Assembly: GCA_029256665.1 (NCBI GenBank)
Contig: JAQSXN010000126.1
Location: 1-8,677 of the forward strand
Direction of reading: 5' to 3'
Source of the DNA: Paenibacillus sp.
GTDB lineage: Bacteria > Bacillota > Bacilli > Paenibacillales > Paenibacillaceae
Length of the DNA: 8,677 bases
The translations under genes were made by a program, and so were the position numbers. How positions within the stretch are numbered: position 1 is the first letter of the stretch; each line of letters begins with the position of its first letter. Below, piece after piece: positions 1 to 5,585 of the stretch. A model generated the notes under the pieces. That model saw nothing but the letters and a program-made list of their open reading frames with translations. It was not told where the DNA came from and did no database searches.

Positions 1-61
1 GAAGACCAAATACGTAACCGCCCGGAGAGTTCTGTAAAGAAATATCGTGGCAAGAACCGCA
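1..61 (+). other. Possible 3' end of an upstream gene, then spacer
   Basis: One forward frame reads eleven codons ending ...TARRVL and stops with TAA at 35-37, just ahead of the terminator hairpin that begins at 62. That is the usual place for the end of a rightward gene. Another frame stops at 15-17, and a third stays open through the hairpin until about 252. Too little is present to choose between them or recognise a product. Confidence 0.25.
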
Positions 62-120
62 AAAAGCTGCTTCGACAAGATCCATCCGATCATAACTCGG
101 ATCTTGTCGAAGCAGCTTTT
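62..120. terminator. Bidirectional intrinsic terminator, 22-bp perfect stem
   Basis: Bases 62-83 (AAAAGCTGCTTCGACAAGATCC without its last two bases is the core) are the exact reverse complement of 99-120, leaving a 15-base loop. The stem ends in a T run on each strand (TTTT at 117-120 forward, TTTTT reverse opposite 61-65), so it can stop transcription from both sides. It lies 22 bases beyond the stop codon of the leftward ligase-like gene and 25 bases beyond a possible rightward stop at 37. Confidence 0.85.
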
Positions 121-141
121 ATCATGTTGGCGGTTCATCGT

Positions 142-750
142 TTATCGCGGCTCGGCTATATTCGGAGGCGTCTTGATTTTGATCCAGTCCTCGCTCTTTC
201 CTTCGGCGTATTTGCTCCGTCTGGCCTTGCCCATCACGCCCTCCAGACCTAAAGCAGCGGATTTGCCGAACAGCTCGATTCCCCTGCCGACCTCGAACGC
301 CATTTGTTTGTAGTAGCCGTTATCCTCCAACAACGCTTGCAGCATCCTCTTGCGTGCGTAAAGCGGATATTCGCGCAAATCGATGCCGTTATAATACAGA
401 ACGTCAAACACGAAATAACGCATCGGGATCAAGCTCATCGCCTCGCGAATGCGCAGCGATCCCTTCATCCGGAATCTCTTTTGGAGCGTGCCGAAATCCG
501 TCTTGCCCGTAACGGGCTCCACGTAGGCGATCTCGCCGTCAAGCACGACGTCTGCCGGTCTGCGCAGCGGTACGTTATGTAGTTCCGGATATTGGCGCGT
601 GACGTCGTTGCCGTGCCGCGTCAGCAAGGTCGTTTTCCCGCCGATCATGACGAGCTGAAGGCGCTGCCCGTCGATCATGGGTTCGAATAAGTAACGTTCG
701 TCGTCGAAGGGCACTTCCCTCTCAATGGCAAGCATCGGTTTCATAAACAT
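142..750 (-). CDS. ATP-dependent DNA ligase-like protein, adenylation domain only, catalytic lysine replaced
   Basis: This 202-residue protein matches the nucleotidyltransferase domain of ATP-dependent DNA ligases, which activate DNA nicks through a lysine-AMP intermediate. Visible motifs: I at 23-30 (EPMIDGQR), III at 68-73 (VVLDGE), IIIa at 112-122 (YFVFDVLYYNG), IV at 169-175 (LEGVMGK) and V at 189-193 (WIKIK). In motif I the family has K-x-D-G; here the lysine position is Met25, codon ATG at 676-678. The chain stops nine residues after motif V, so there is no OB-fold domain and no motif VI. The start at 750 is chosen because GAGGTGA (759-765) lies eight bases upstream; a GTG at 762 would overlap that site. 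It is divergent from the SASP gene. The fold assignment is firm. Ligase activity is doubtful, and a DNA-binding or accessory role is equally possible. Confidence 0.85.
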   Translation of the reverse strand: MFMKPMLAIEREVPFDDERYLFEPMIDGQRLQLVMIGGKTTLLTRHGNDVTRQYPELHNVPLRRPADVVLDGEIAYVEPVTGKTDFGTLQKRFRMKGSLRIREAMSLIPMRYFVFDVLYYNGIDLREYPLYARKRMLQALLEDNGYYKQMAFEVGRGIELFGKSAALGLEGVMGKARRSKYAEGKSEDWIKIKTPPNIAEPR

Positions 751-880
751 ATAAGGAGTCACCTCGTCCCCATTTTACCACGTTTTTATTCGCGGATTCC
801 TCGGTAAATACAGGTTCGGCTGACGAATAATACGTTTGAGTTATTCGCATAATACCTGTAGAAAAGGAGGCTGAGAAAAG
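751..880. other. Divergent intergenic region, ligase-like gene / SASP gene
   Basis: This stretch holds the leftward ribosome binding site (759-765), the rightward sigma-G-like promoter and the SASP ribosome binding site. It also carries three copies of the heptamer TTATTCG: forward at 786-792 and 841-847, inverted at 824-830. An outer pair, TACAGGT at 809-815 and ACCTGTA at 854-860, makes a nested inverted repeat around the promoter. I see no convincing promoter for the leftward gene. A TAAAAT on the minus strand (772-777) sits too close to its ribosome binding site. Confidence 0.5.
825..854 (+). promoter_or_regulatory. Sigma-G-type (forespore) promoter of the SASP gene
   Basis: GAATA at 825-829 and CATAATA at 848-854 are separated by 18 bases. 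This fits the known Bacillus sigma-G consensus (GMATR, 17-18 bases, CATWMTA) at every position. The predicted transcription start near 861 leaves a leader of only about 20 bases, tight against the ribosome binding site. Forespore expression is exactly what is expected for an alpha/beta-type SASP. Confidence 0.8.
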
Positions 881-1093
881 ATGGCAAACAACAGAAACAA
901 TAATCTTGTCGTACCGCAGGCGCGCGCCGCGCTGGAGCAGATGAAATACGAGATTGCCGGCGAATTGGGCATCCAGCTCCCGCAAGACGGCTACTACGGC
1001 AACATGACGACTCGGGACATGGGCTCCATCGGCGGCAACATTACGCGCCGGCTGGTCCAGATGGCCGAGCAGCAGCTGGCCGGCCGCCATTAA
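881..1093 (+). CDS. Small acid-soluble spore protein, alpha/beta type
   Basis: Proteins of this family coat DNA in the dormant spore, shift it towards an A-like form and protect it from UV and hydrolysis. During germination the GPR protease degrades them. The product is 70 residues, the usual size. It has the GPR cleavage region KYEIAGELGI (22-31; cut expected after Glu24) and the conserved DNA-contact region around TTRDMGSIGG (43-52) followed by ITRRLVQMAEQQL (54-66). The start is fixed by AAAAGGAGG at 862-870, ten bases upstream. The gene is a single unit with its own sigma-G-like promoter and terminator. Firmicutes carry several nearly identical copies, so no specific ssp letter is assigned. 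Confidence 0.96.
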   Translation: MANNRNNNLVVPQARAALEQMKYEIAGELGIQLPQDGYYGNMTTRDMGSIGGNITRRLVQMAEQQLAGRH

Positions 1094-1116
1094 TTCTGGC
1101 AATGGCTCATCGTACG

Positions 1117-1143
1117 GAGAGCGCCGCCCGCGCTCTCTTTTTT
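1117..1143 (+). terminator. Intrinsic terminator of the SASP gene
   Basis: GAGAGCGC (1117-1124) pairs perfectly with GCGCTCTC (1130-1137) around a five-base loop and is followed by six T residues. It begins 24 bases after the SASP stop codon. Confidence 0.92.
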
Positions 1144-1244
1144 CATTTGACTTCCATTCGCGTGGAAAAATCGGTAAAATGGGATAGAGTTGTCCTTGCT
1201 ACATAATGATGAAGCAATCTATGGAGAGAAAGGAATATCCCAAT

Positions 1245-2435
1245 ATGATCATTCAACCGAAAACACGCGGCTTTATATGCACGACCGCGCATCCCGAGGG
1301 CTGCGCCAAACAAGTTCAGCGCCAAATCGATTACGTCAAGAGCCAGCCGGCGCTGAAAGGCCCGCGCAACGTGCTCGTCATCGGCGCGTCCACCGGCTAC
1401 GGCCTCGCTTCCCGTATCGTCTCCGCCTTCGGAGCGGGAGCTAACACGGTCGGCGTCTACTTCGACAAAGCGGCGGAAGGAGCGCGTACCGCCTCCGCGG
1501 GCTGGTATAACTCCGCGGCGTTCGAAGAGGCGGCTGCGGCAGCCGGCACAAAATCCTTTAGCGTCGTTGGCGATGCGTTCTCCGACGAAATTAAAGCAAA
1601 AACGATCGACCTTATCCGCACCGAGCTTGGCAAAATCGATTTGATCATTTACAGCGTCGCTTCCCCGCGCCGCACGCATCCGAAGACGGGCGAGACATTC
1701 GCTTCCGTCATCAAGCCGCTAGGCGAGACGTACACGAACAAAACCGTTAACTTCCACTCCGGCGACGTTTCGATAGCTACGATCGAACCCGCTACGGAAG
1801 ACGAACTTCGCCAAACGATTGCCGTCATGGGCGGCGAAGACTGGCAGATGTGGATCGACGAGCTGAGCGCCGCCGGCCTTCTGGAATCCGATGTTGCGAC
1901 GGTCGCTTATTCATACATCGGACCGGAAATTACGCATGCCGTTTACCGCGAAGGAACGATCGGCGCCGCCAAAAACGACTTGGAAGCAACCGCGCAGCGT
2001 TTGAACGCGCAATTGTCCGCCAGCGGCGGCCGCGCTTACGTATCCGTTAACAAAGCGCTGGTTACGCAGTCCAGCTCCGCGATCCCGGTCGTGCCGCTGT
2101 ACATCTCCGCACTTTATAAAGTCATGAAGGAAAAAGGACTGCACGAGGGCTGCATCGAGCAAATGTACCGTCTGTTCTCCGAACGTCTTTATGCTGCCGA
2201 AGGAACCGCCGTGGACGACAAAGGCCTAATCCGGGTCGACGATTGGGAGATGAAGCCGGAGATCCAAGCCGAAGTCGCTAAGCTGTGGGCTGATCTATCG
2301 ACGGAGAACGTCTACGAGCTTTCCGATCTCGAAGGGTATCGCCGCGAGTTCTTCCAGCTGTTCGGCTTCGAGACGGACGGCATCGATTATGAAGCGGAAA
2401 CGAATCAGGACGTCGCGATTCCGAATTTGCGCTAA
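1245..2435 (+). CDS. fabV: Enoyl-ACP (trans-2-enoyl-CoA) reductase, FabV/Ter family
   Basis: FabV reduces the trans-2 double bond of enoyl-ACP or enoyl-CoA with NADH, the last step of each fatty acid elongation round, in the cytoplasm. The 396-residue product is the normal family length and opens with the hallmark MIIQPKTRGFICTTAHP. The dinucleotide-binding loop is VIGASTGYG (45-53). The FabV-specific catalytic Tyr-x8-Lys is YREGTIGAAK, Tyr234 and Lys243; the wider eight-residue spacing separates FabV from FabI and FabL. SPRRTHPKTG (140-149) is also typical. The start at 1245 is preferred to the in-frame ATG at 1206, because AAAGGAA (1229-1235) lies nine bases upstream and the family begins exactly here. 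It lies between two terminators, so it is probably transcribed alone. TTGACT (1147-1152) and TAAAAT (1175-1180) lie upstream, but their 22-base spacing is too wide for a confident promoter. Confidence 0.96.
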   Translation: MIIQPKTRGFICTTAHPEGCAKQVQRQIDYVKSQPALKGPRNVLVIGASTGYGLASRIVSAFGAGANTVGVYFDKAAEGARTASAGWYNSAAFEEAAAAAGTKSFSVVGDAFSDEIKAKTIDLIRTELGKIDLIIYSVASPRRTHPKTGETFASVIKPLGETYTNKTVNFHSGDVSIATIEPATEDELRQTIAVMGGEDWQMWIDELSAAGLLESDVATVAYSYIGPEITHAVYREGTIGAAKNDLEATAQRLNAQLSASGGRAYVSVNKALVTQSSSAIPVVPLYISALYKVMKEKGLHEGCIEQMYRLFSERLYAAEGTAVDDKGLIRVDDWEMKPEIQAEVAKLWADLSTENVYELSDLEGYRREFFQLFGFETDGIDYEAETNQDVAIPNLR

Positions 2436-2443
2436 CCGCAACG

Positions 2444-2482
2444 AAACGCTGAGCATCGGCCGCGGCCGGTCTCAGCGTTTTT
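2444..2482 (+). terminator. Intrinsic terminator after fabV
   Basis: AAACGCTGAG (2444-2453) pairs with CTCAGCGTTT (2471-2480). The GC-rich loop contains the self-complementary GGCCGCGGCC, which could extend the structure, and a run of five T ends at 2482. Only 32 bases separate it from the next start codon, so a promoter for that gene must be very short, overlap the hairpin, or be supplied by read-through. Confidence 0.85.
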
Positions 2483-2514
2483 GGGAGTTTAAATAGAATC
2501 ATACGGAGGGCAAT

Positions 2515-3453
2515 ATGCCGAACATTAAAATTTTCTCCGGGTCATCCAACCCGGATCTAGCTGCAGAGGTCTGCAAGCAATTGGAGCTGCCGCTCGGCCG
2601 TTCCAACATTTCGCGCGCGCAGAGCGGCGAAATCCACGTTTCCTATGAAGAAACGATCCGCAACTACCATGTGTATATCGTTCAATCGTTATCCCATCCC
2701 GTCAACGAACATCTGGTCGAGCTGCTGATCATGATCGACGCGGCCAAACGCGCCTCCGCCAAATCCATCAATATTGTTATGCCCTATTACGGCTACGCGC
2801 GCCAGGAACGCAAATCGGCGCCCCGCGAGCCGATCTCGGCCAAGATGGTCGCGGATGTGCTCACGACGGCGGGAGCGGATCGTATCATCTCCGTCGACCT
2901 GCACGCGGATGCCATTCAAGGCTTCTTCAAAATAACGGTCGACCACCTGACGGCGCTCGACCTGATTATCGATTATTTGCGTTCGAAGACCATCCGCAAT
3001 CCCGTCGTCGTATCCCCGGATGCCGGTCGCGCCACGACGGCCGAGAAGCTGGCGGGACTGCTGGATTGCCCGTTCGCGATCATGATCAAGAACCGTCCGG
3101 CGCATAACCAATCCGAGATTACGCACATTATCGGCGAAGTGGAAGGCATGACGCCGATCATCATCGAAGATTTGATCGATACGGGCAGCACGATCGTCAA
3201 CGTTGTAGAGGCGCTCAAGAAACGCGGCGCCGACGACGCGTTTATTTGCGCGACACACGGCTTGTTCTCGGGCGAGGCTCTCCAGAAGCTCGACCATCCC
3301 AACATTCAGGAGATCGTTATTACCGACACGATCCGTCTCGACGAGAATCGGTCCGACAAATTTGTCGTGCTGCCGATGGCTCCATTGCTCGGAACCGCCA
3401 TCAAAATCATTACCGAAGGCGGCTCCATCGCAACGTTGTTTAAATCGGAGTAA
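2515..3453 (+). CDS. prs: Ribose-phosphate pyrophosphokinase (PRPP synthetase), divergent copy
   Basis: The family makes PRPP from ribose 5-phosphate and ATP, for nucleotide, histidine, tryptophan and NAD synthesis. The 312-residue length is normal. Recognisable parts: PVNEHLVELLIMIDAAKRAS (62-81), NIVMPYYGYARQERK (86-100), DLHADAIQGFF (128-138), the catalytic-loop region KNRPAHNQSE (192-201) and the PRPP-binding loop EDLIDTGST (218-226). Several positions differ from housekeeping Prs: RFSDGE-type ATP-site segment is RAQSGE (34-39), HAPQIQGFF is HADAIQGFF, KRRP is KNRP, and DDIIDTAGT begins with Glu. The start is set by GGAGGG at 2505-2510. A TAGAAT at 2494-2499 could be a -10 box, but has no good -35. 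The context (fabV upstream, no glmU or spoVG) is not that of the usual prs locus in Bacillus-like genomes, so it is probably a paralogue. Its activity and donor specificity are uncertain. Confidence 0.9.
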   Translation: MPNIKIFSGSSNPDLAAEVCKQLELPLGRSNISRAQSGEIHVSYEETIRNYHVYIVQSLSHPVNEHLVELLIMIDAAKRASAKSINIVMPYYGYARQERKSAPREPISAKMVADVLTTAGADRIISVDLHADAIQGFFKITVDHLTALDLIIDYLRSKTIRNPVVVSPDAGRATTAEKLAGLLDCPFAIMIKNRPAHNQSEITHIIGEVEGMTPIIIEDLIDTGSTIVNVVEALKKRGADDAFICATHGLFSGEALQKLDHPNIQEIVITDTIRLDENRSDKFVVLPMAPLLGTAIKIITEGGSIATLFKSE

Positions 3454-3468
3454 CCGATAGCCGTCTAA
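3454..3468. other. Convergent gap between prs and the aldo/keto reductase gene
   Basis: Only 15 bases separate the two stop codons, and I see no hairpin followed by a T run. A perfect 12-bp palindrome, GTCTAATTAGAC (3463-3474), spans the edge of the gap and includes the leftward stop codon. Termination of both transcripts here must be weak or factor-dependent. Confidence 0.5.
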
Positions 3469-4413
3469 TTAGACCGTCAGGCTTTCTCGCTTCAAGTCGA
3501 GCCAGTCCATCTCTGCTTTGGTCAATACGATTCGCGAACCTTCGTCGCAGGACAACAGCTCCTGCGACGTTTGCGCGCCGATCAGGGCACAGGTCGGGAA
3601 CGGCTGGTTCAAGACGTAAGCCAGAGCGATCTGAATGGCGGATGCTCCCTTCTCTTCCCCTAATCTCCTCGCTCGCTCGAGCCTTTCCCAGTTTCCTTCG
3701 TTGTAGAACACCCGCACCAAATCCGCGTTGTCCCTTATTTCAGGAGTAAACCGGCCGGTAAAGAATCCCCTTGCTTGCGAGGACCACGATAACAATGGAA
3801 GACCGACGCGTTCGTGCCACGCGATCGTCTCTTCGTCCGCGGATACGCAACCAGGCCAGAACGGCTCATTGGCTTTGGCAAGGCTAAGATTCGGGCTGCT
3901 GAAGGTAAACCCTCTCAGACCGTTAGCCGCCGCGTATTCGTTAGCCTCCTGTATCCGTTGCCACGTCCAGTTGGATACGCCGATCGCGCCGACCTTGCCG
4001 GCTTCGATATGTTCGTTGAGCGCATCGACGATGACCTGCACGGGAATTTCCGGATTGTCGCGGTGCAGACCGTACAGATCAATAAAATCCGTACGAAGTC
4101 TCTCCAGGCTGACAGCAAGATCGTGAGCGATGTCTTCGCGGCTGACGCGCGGTCCGTATTGATTATGGTGAGCGCCTTTAGTCAGAATGACGATGGAGTC
4201 TCTATTGCCGCGCTCTTCCATGTAACGCCCGATAACCTCTTCGCTTTGCCCTCCGCAATAAATGTGAGCGGAATCAAGCGAGTTGCCTCCGATCGCGAGG
4301 AAGGCATCCAGATTGGCTGCCGCTTTCTCGTAAGAATCGTGATAGAAATAATCCGTGCCTTTCATTAAAAAGGAAACCGGTTTCTCGCAGCCTTTAATGT
4401 CGATATATTCCAT
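3469..4413 (-). CDS. Aldo/keto reductase
   Basis: This predicted NAD(P)H-dependent cytoplasmic oxidoreductase interconverts carbonyls and alcohols, probably on a sugar or polyol. The 314-residue chain fits a TIM-barrel AKR. The catalytic tetrad can be placed at Asp47 and Tyr52 (DSAHIY), Lys79 (LTKG) and His117 (YGLHRDNP). GVSNW and the cofactor-side SWSSQARGFFTGRF are also typical. The N-terminus MEYIDIKGCEKPVSFLMKGTDYF departs from the common MxYRxLGxTGLxVS opening, placing it in a less studied subgroup. The start at 4413 is chosen because GGAGAGG lies nine bases upstream; the ATG at 4422 abuts that site. It follows the Gfo/Idh gene on the same strand after about 32 bases with no terminator, so the two are probably one operon. 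The substrate is unknown. Confidence 0.92.
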   Translation of the reverse strand: MEYIDIKGCEKPVSFLMKGTDYFYHDSYEKAAANLDAFLAIGGNSLDSAHIYCGGQSEEVIGRYMEERGNRDSIVILTKGAHHNQYGPRVSREDIAHDLAVSLERLRTDFIDLYGLHRDNPEIPVQVIVDALNEHIEAGKVGAIGVSNWTWQRIQEANEYAAANGLRGFTFSSPNLSLAKANEPFWPGCVSADEETIAWHERVGLPLLSWSSQARGFFTGRFTPEIRDNADLVRVFYNEGNWERLERARRLGEEKGASAIQIALAYVLNQPFPTCALIGAQTSQELLSCDEGSRIVLTKAEMDWLDLKRESLTV

Positions 4414-4429
4414 GGTTAACATCCTCTCC

Positions 4430-4447
4430 TATTGGATCTATTGGATT
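4430..4447. repeat. 9-bp tandem duplication at the end of the Gfo/Idh gene
   Basis: TATTGGATC (4430-4438) is followed directly by TATTGGATT (4439-4447). The second unit covers two bases of the Gfo/Idh stop codon (4446-4448). It looks like a small slippage duplication in the operon spacer. Confidence 0.6.
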
Positions 4448-5450
4448 AGTTGATCGTTACTCTTGCTCTTTCGCGCGCGGATTTCAGACACGCGTCGACG
4501 GCTTTCATATTGCTTACGGCATCGTCGGCATCAAAGCGCAGCGGCTCTTCTCCCCGAACTGCCCGGTACATGGCGTCTGCTTGCTCGGTATAAGCATTGA
4601 CGTGTTTCACCTGCACCAAACGGCGTTCTCCATTGGCTTGCACGTAGAAATCGCCGCTGCCTTCCGTCGGCGTCACGAATGCCGATGGCACTTCGATGAT
4701 GCCATCCGTGCCTAGCACCTCAAGCGGGTTGCGGAACGCGGCCCACATGCCGCAGTCGAACGTCAGCGATACGCCGCCTTCGAATTCCATCAGACCGGAA
4801 GCCATCATATCGACGTCGTCATGCTCCGGCGAGAAGATCGCTTGCACCGTCACGGCTTCAGGTTCCTTGCCCAGCAGCAGCCTAGCCGCGTTTATGGGGT
4901 AACAGCCGACATCATAGATGGATCCGCCTCCCCATTCTTTGCGGTACCGAACATTATTCGAGTCCTTGGCGTTGTTAAAGGTAAACGCGCTTCTAATGCC
5001 GCGCAGCTCCCCGATTTCGCCGGAGGCAATGATATCGCGAATGGCATCGTAACGGGGGTTCCAGCGGTACATGAATGCCTCGGACAACTGGACGCCTGCC
5101 CTTGCGCATGCCTCCGCCATTTCCGCGGCTTCGTTAGCGTTTAAGGCAAGCGGTTTCTCGCACAATACATGTTTGCCTGCTTCCGCGGCGCGGATGGTCC
5201 ATTCTCTGTGCAGATGATTCGGCAGCGGGATGTAGACAACGTCGATAGAAGAATCGGATAGCAGCTCCTCGTAACTGCCGTAAGCCGTCTGGATGCCGTG
5301 CTCCTCCGCCGTACGCGATGCGTTGTCGAAGTTGCGGCTGGCAATGGCGGTCACTTCGTTAAATTGCGAAGCTTGTACGCCGGGAATGACGGAGCGTTTG
5401 GCGATTCCCGCGCAGCCGAGCACGCCCCATTTCAGTTTGCTCAAGGTCAT
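4446..5450 (-). CDS. Gfo/Idh/MocA family NAD(P)-dependent oxidoreductase
   Basis: Family members oxidise or reduce sugars, inositols and related compounds. The 334-residue length is typical. A Rossmann fold starts the protein (WGVLGCAGIA, 8-17). The family catalytic segment is CEKPLALN (97-104) with Lys99. The C-terminal substrate-domain signature is GGGSIYDVGCYPINAARLLLG (174-194). Tyr184 stands where many members have histidine, as in the branch containing dimeric dihydrodiol and D-xylose dehydrogenases. The start at 5450 has AAAGGAGAG nine to ten bases upstream and gives the expected short N-terminus before the Rossmann strand. It is first in a likely two-gene operon with the aldo/keto reductase and divergent from the AraC-family regulator, which suggests induction by a sugar-like compound. 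The substrate is not readable from sequence. Confidence 0.93.
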   Translation of the reverse strand: MTLSKLKWGVLGCAGIAKRSVIPGVQASQFNEVTAIASRNFDNASRTAEEHGIQTAYGSYEELLSDSSIDVVYIPLPNHLHREWTIRAAEAGKHVLCEKPLALNANEAAEMAEACARAGVQLSEAFMYRWNPRYDAIRDIIASGEIGELRGIRSAFTFNNAKDSNNVRYRKEWGGGSIYDVGCYPINAARLLLGKEPEAVTVQAIFSPEHDDVDMMASGLMEFEGGVSLTFDCGMWAAFRNPLEVLGTDGIIEVPSAFVTPTEGSGDFYVQANGERRLVQVKHVNAYTEQADAMYRAVRGEEPLRFDADDAVSNMKAVDACLKSARERARVTIN

Positions 5451-5495
5451 GGATATTCTCTCCTTTGTTTCTGATCAATCTTGGGTAATACTATA

Positions 5496-5524
5496 TTGCG
5501 ATTATATGACTACGGCATTAAAAT
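5496..5524 (+). promoter_or_regulatory. Predicted sigma-A promoter of the AraC-family regulator gene
   Basis: TTGCGA (5496-5501) and TAAAAT (5519-5524) are separated by exactly 17 bases, giving a start near 5531. It occupies nearly the same DNA as the leftward operon promoter. Close by are AAATGAAAATGA (5521-5532, a hexamer repeated twice) and the imperfect palindrome AAAATGATATTATTTT (5526-5541), both possible operator sequences. Confidence 0.55.
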
Positions 5525-5529
5525 GAAAA
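5501..5529 (-). promoter_or_regulatory. Predicted sigma-A promoter of the Gfo/Idh-AKR operon
   Basis: Read leftward, TTTTCA (opposite 5524-5529) and a perfect TATAAT (opposite 5501-5506) are 17 bases apart. Transcription would start near 5494, about 44 bases before the start codon. Its -35 box overlaps the -10 box of the rightward regulator promoter. Confidence 0.65.
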
Positions 5530-5585
5530 TGATATTATTTTGAAGTCTGTTAGAACAATTTTGTCGACGGTGGTGAGTAATTACG

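Noticed and set aside
47..313. Forward open frame of 88 residues starting in the terminator region
   Set aside because: It runs through the terminator hairpin and antisense to the ligase-like gene, has no ribosome binding site and resembles no family.
751..762. GTG start for the ligase-like protein at 760-762, adding MTPY
   Set aside because: It overlaps the GAGGTGA ribosome binding site, which is correctly spaced for the ATG at 748-750.
772..777. TAAAAT on the minus strand as the -10 box of the ligase-like gene
   Set aside because: Transcription would begin within the ribosome binding site, and there is no -35 box at the right distance.
1147..1180. TTGACT and TAAAAT as the fabV promoter
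   Set aside because: The spacing is 22 bases, too wide for sigma-A; no better pair was found, so no fabV promoter is annotated.
1206..1244. Earlier in-frame start for fabV
   Set aside because: The 13 extra residues are not part of the family, and the AAAGGAA ribosome binding site lies inside this stretch, spaced for 1245.
1143..1679. Leftward open frame of 178 residues opposite the start of fabV
   Set aside because: Composition is Arg/Gly/Asp-rich, as expected for the opposite strand of a GC-rich gene; no family motif, and fabV on the other strand is certain.
2689..3297. Leftward open frame of 202 residues opposite prs
   Set aside because: Low-complexity Arg/Asp/Gly-rich shadow of the prs coding strand, with no ribosome binding site.
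3814..4368. Forward open frame of 184 residues opposite the aldo/keto reductase gene
   Set aside because: The opposite strand encodes a clear aldo/keto reductase with the full catalytic tetrad; this frame shows no motif.
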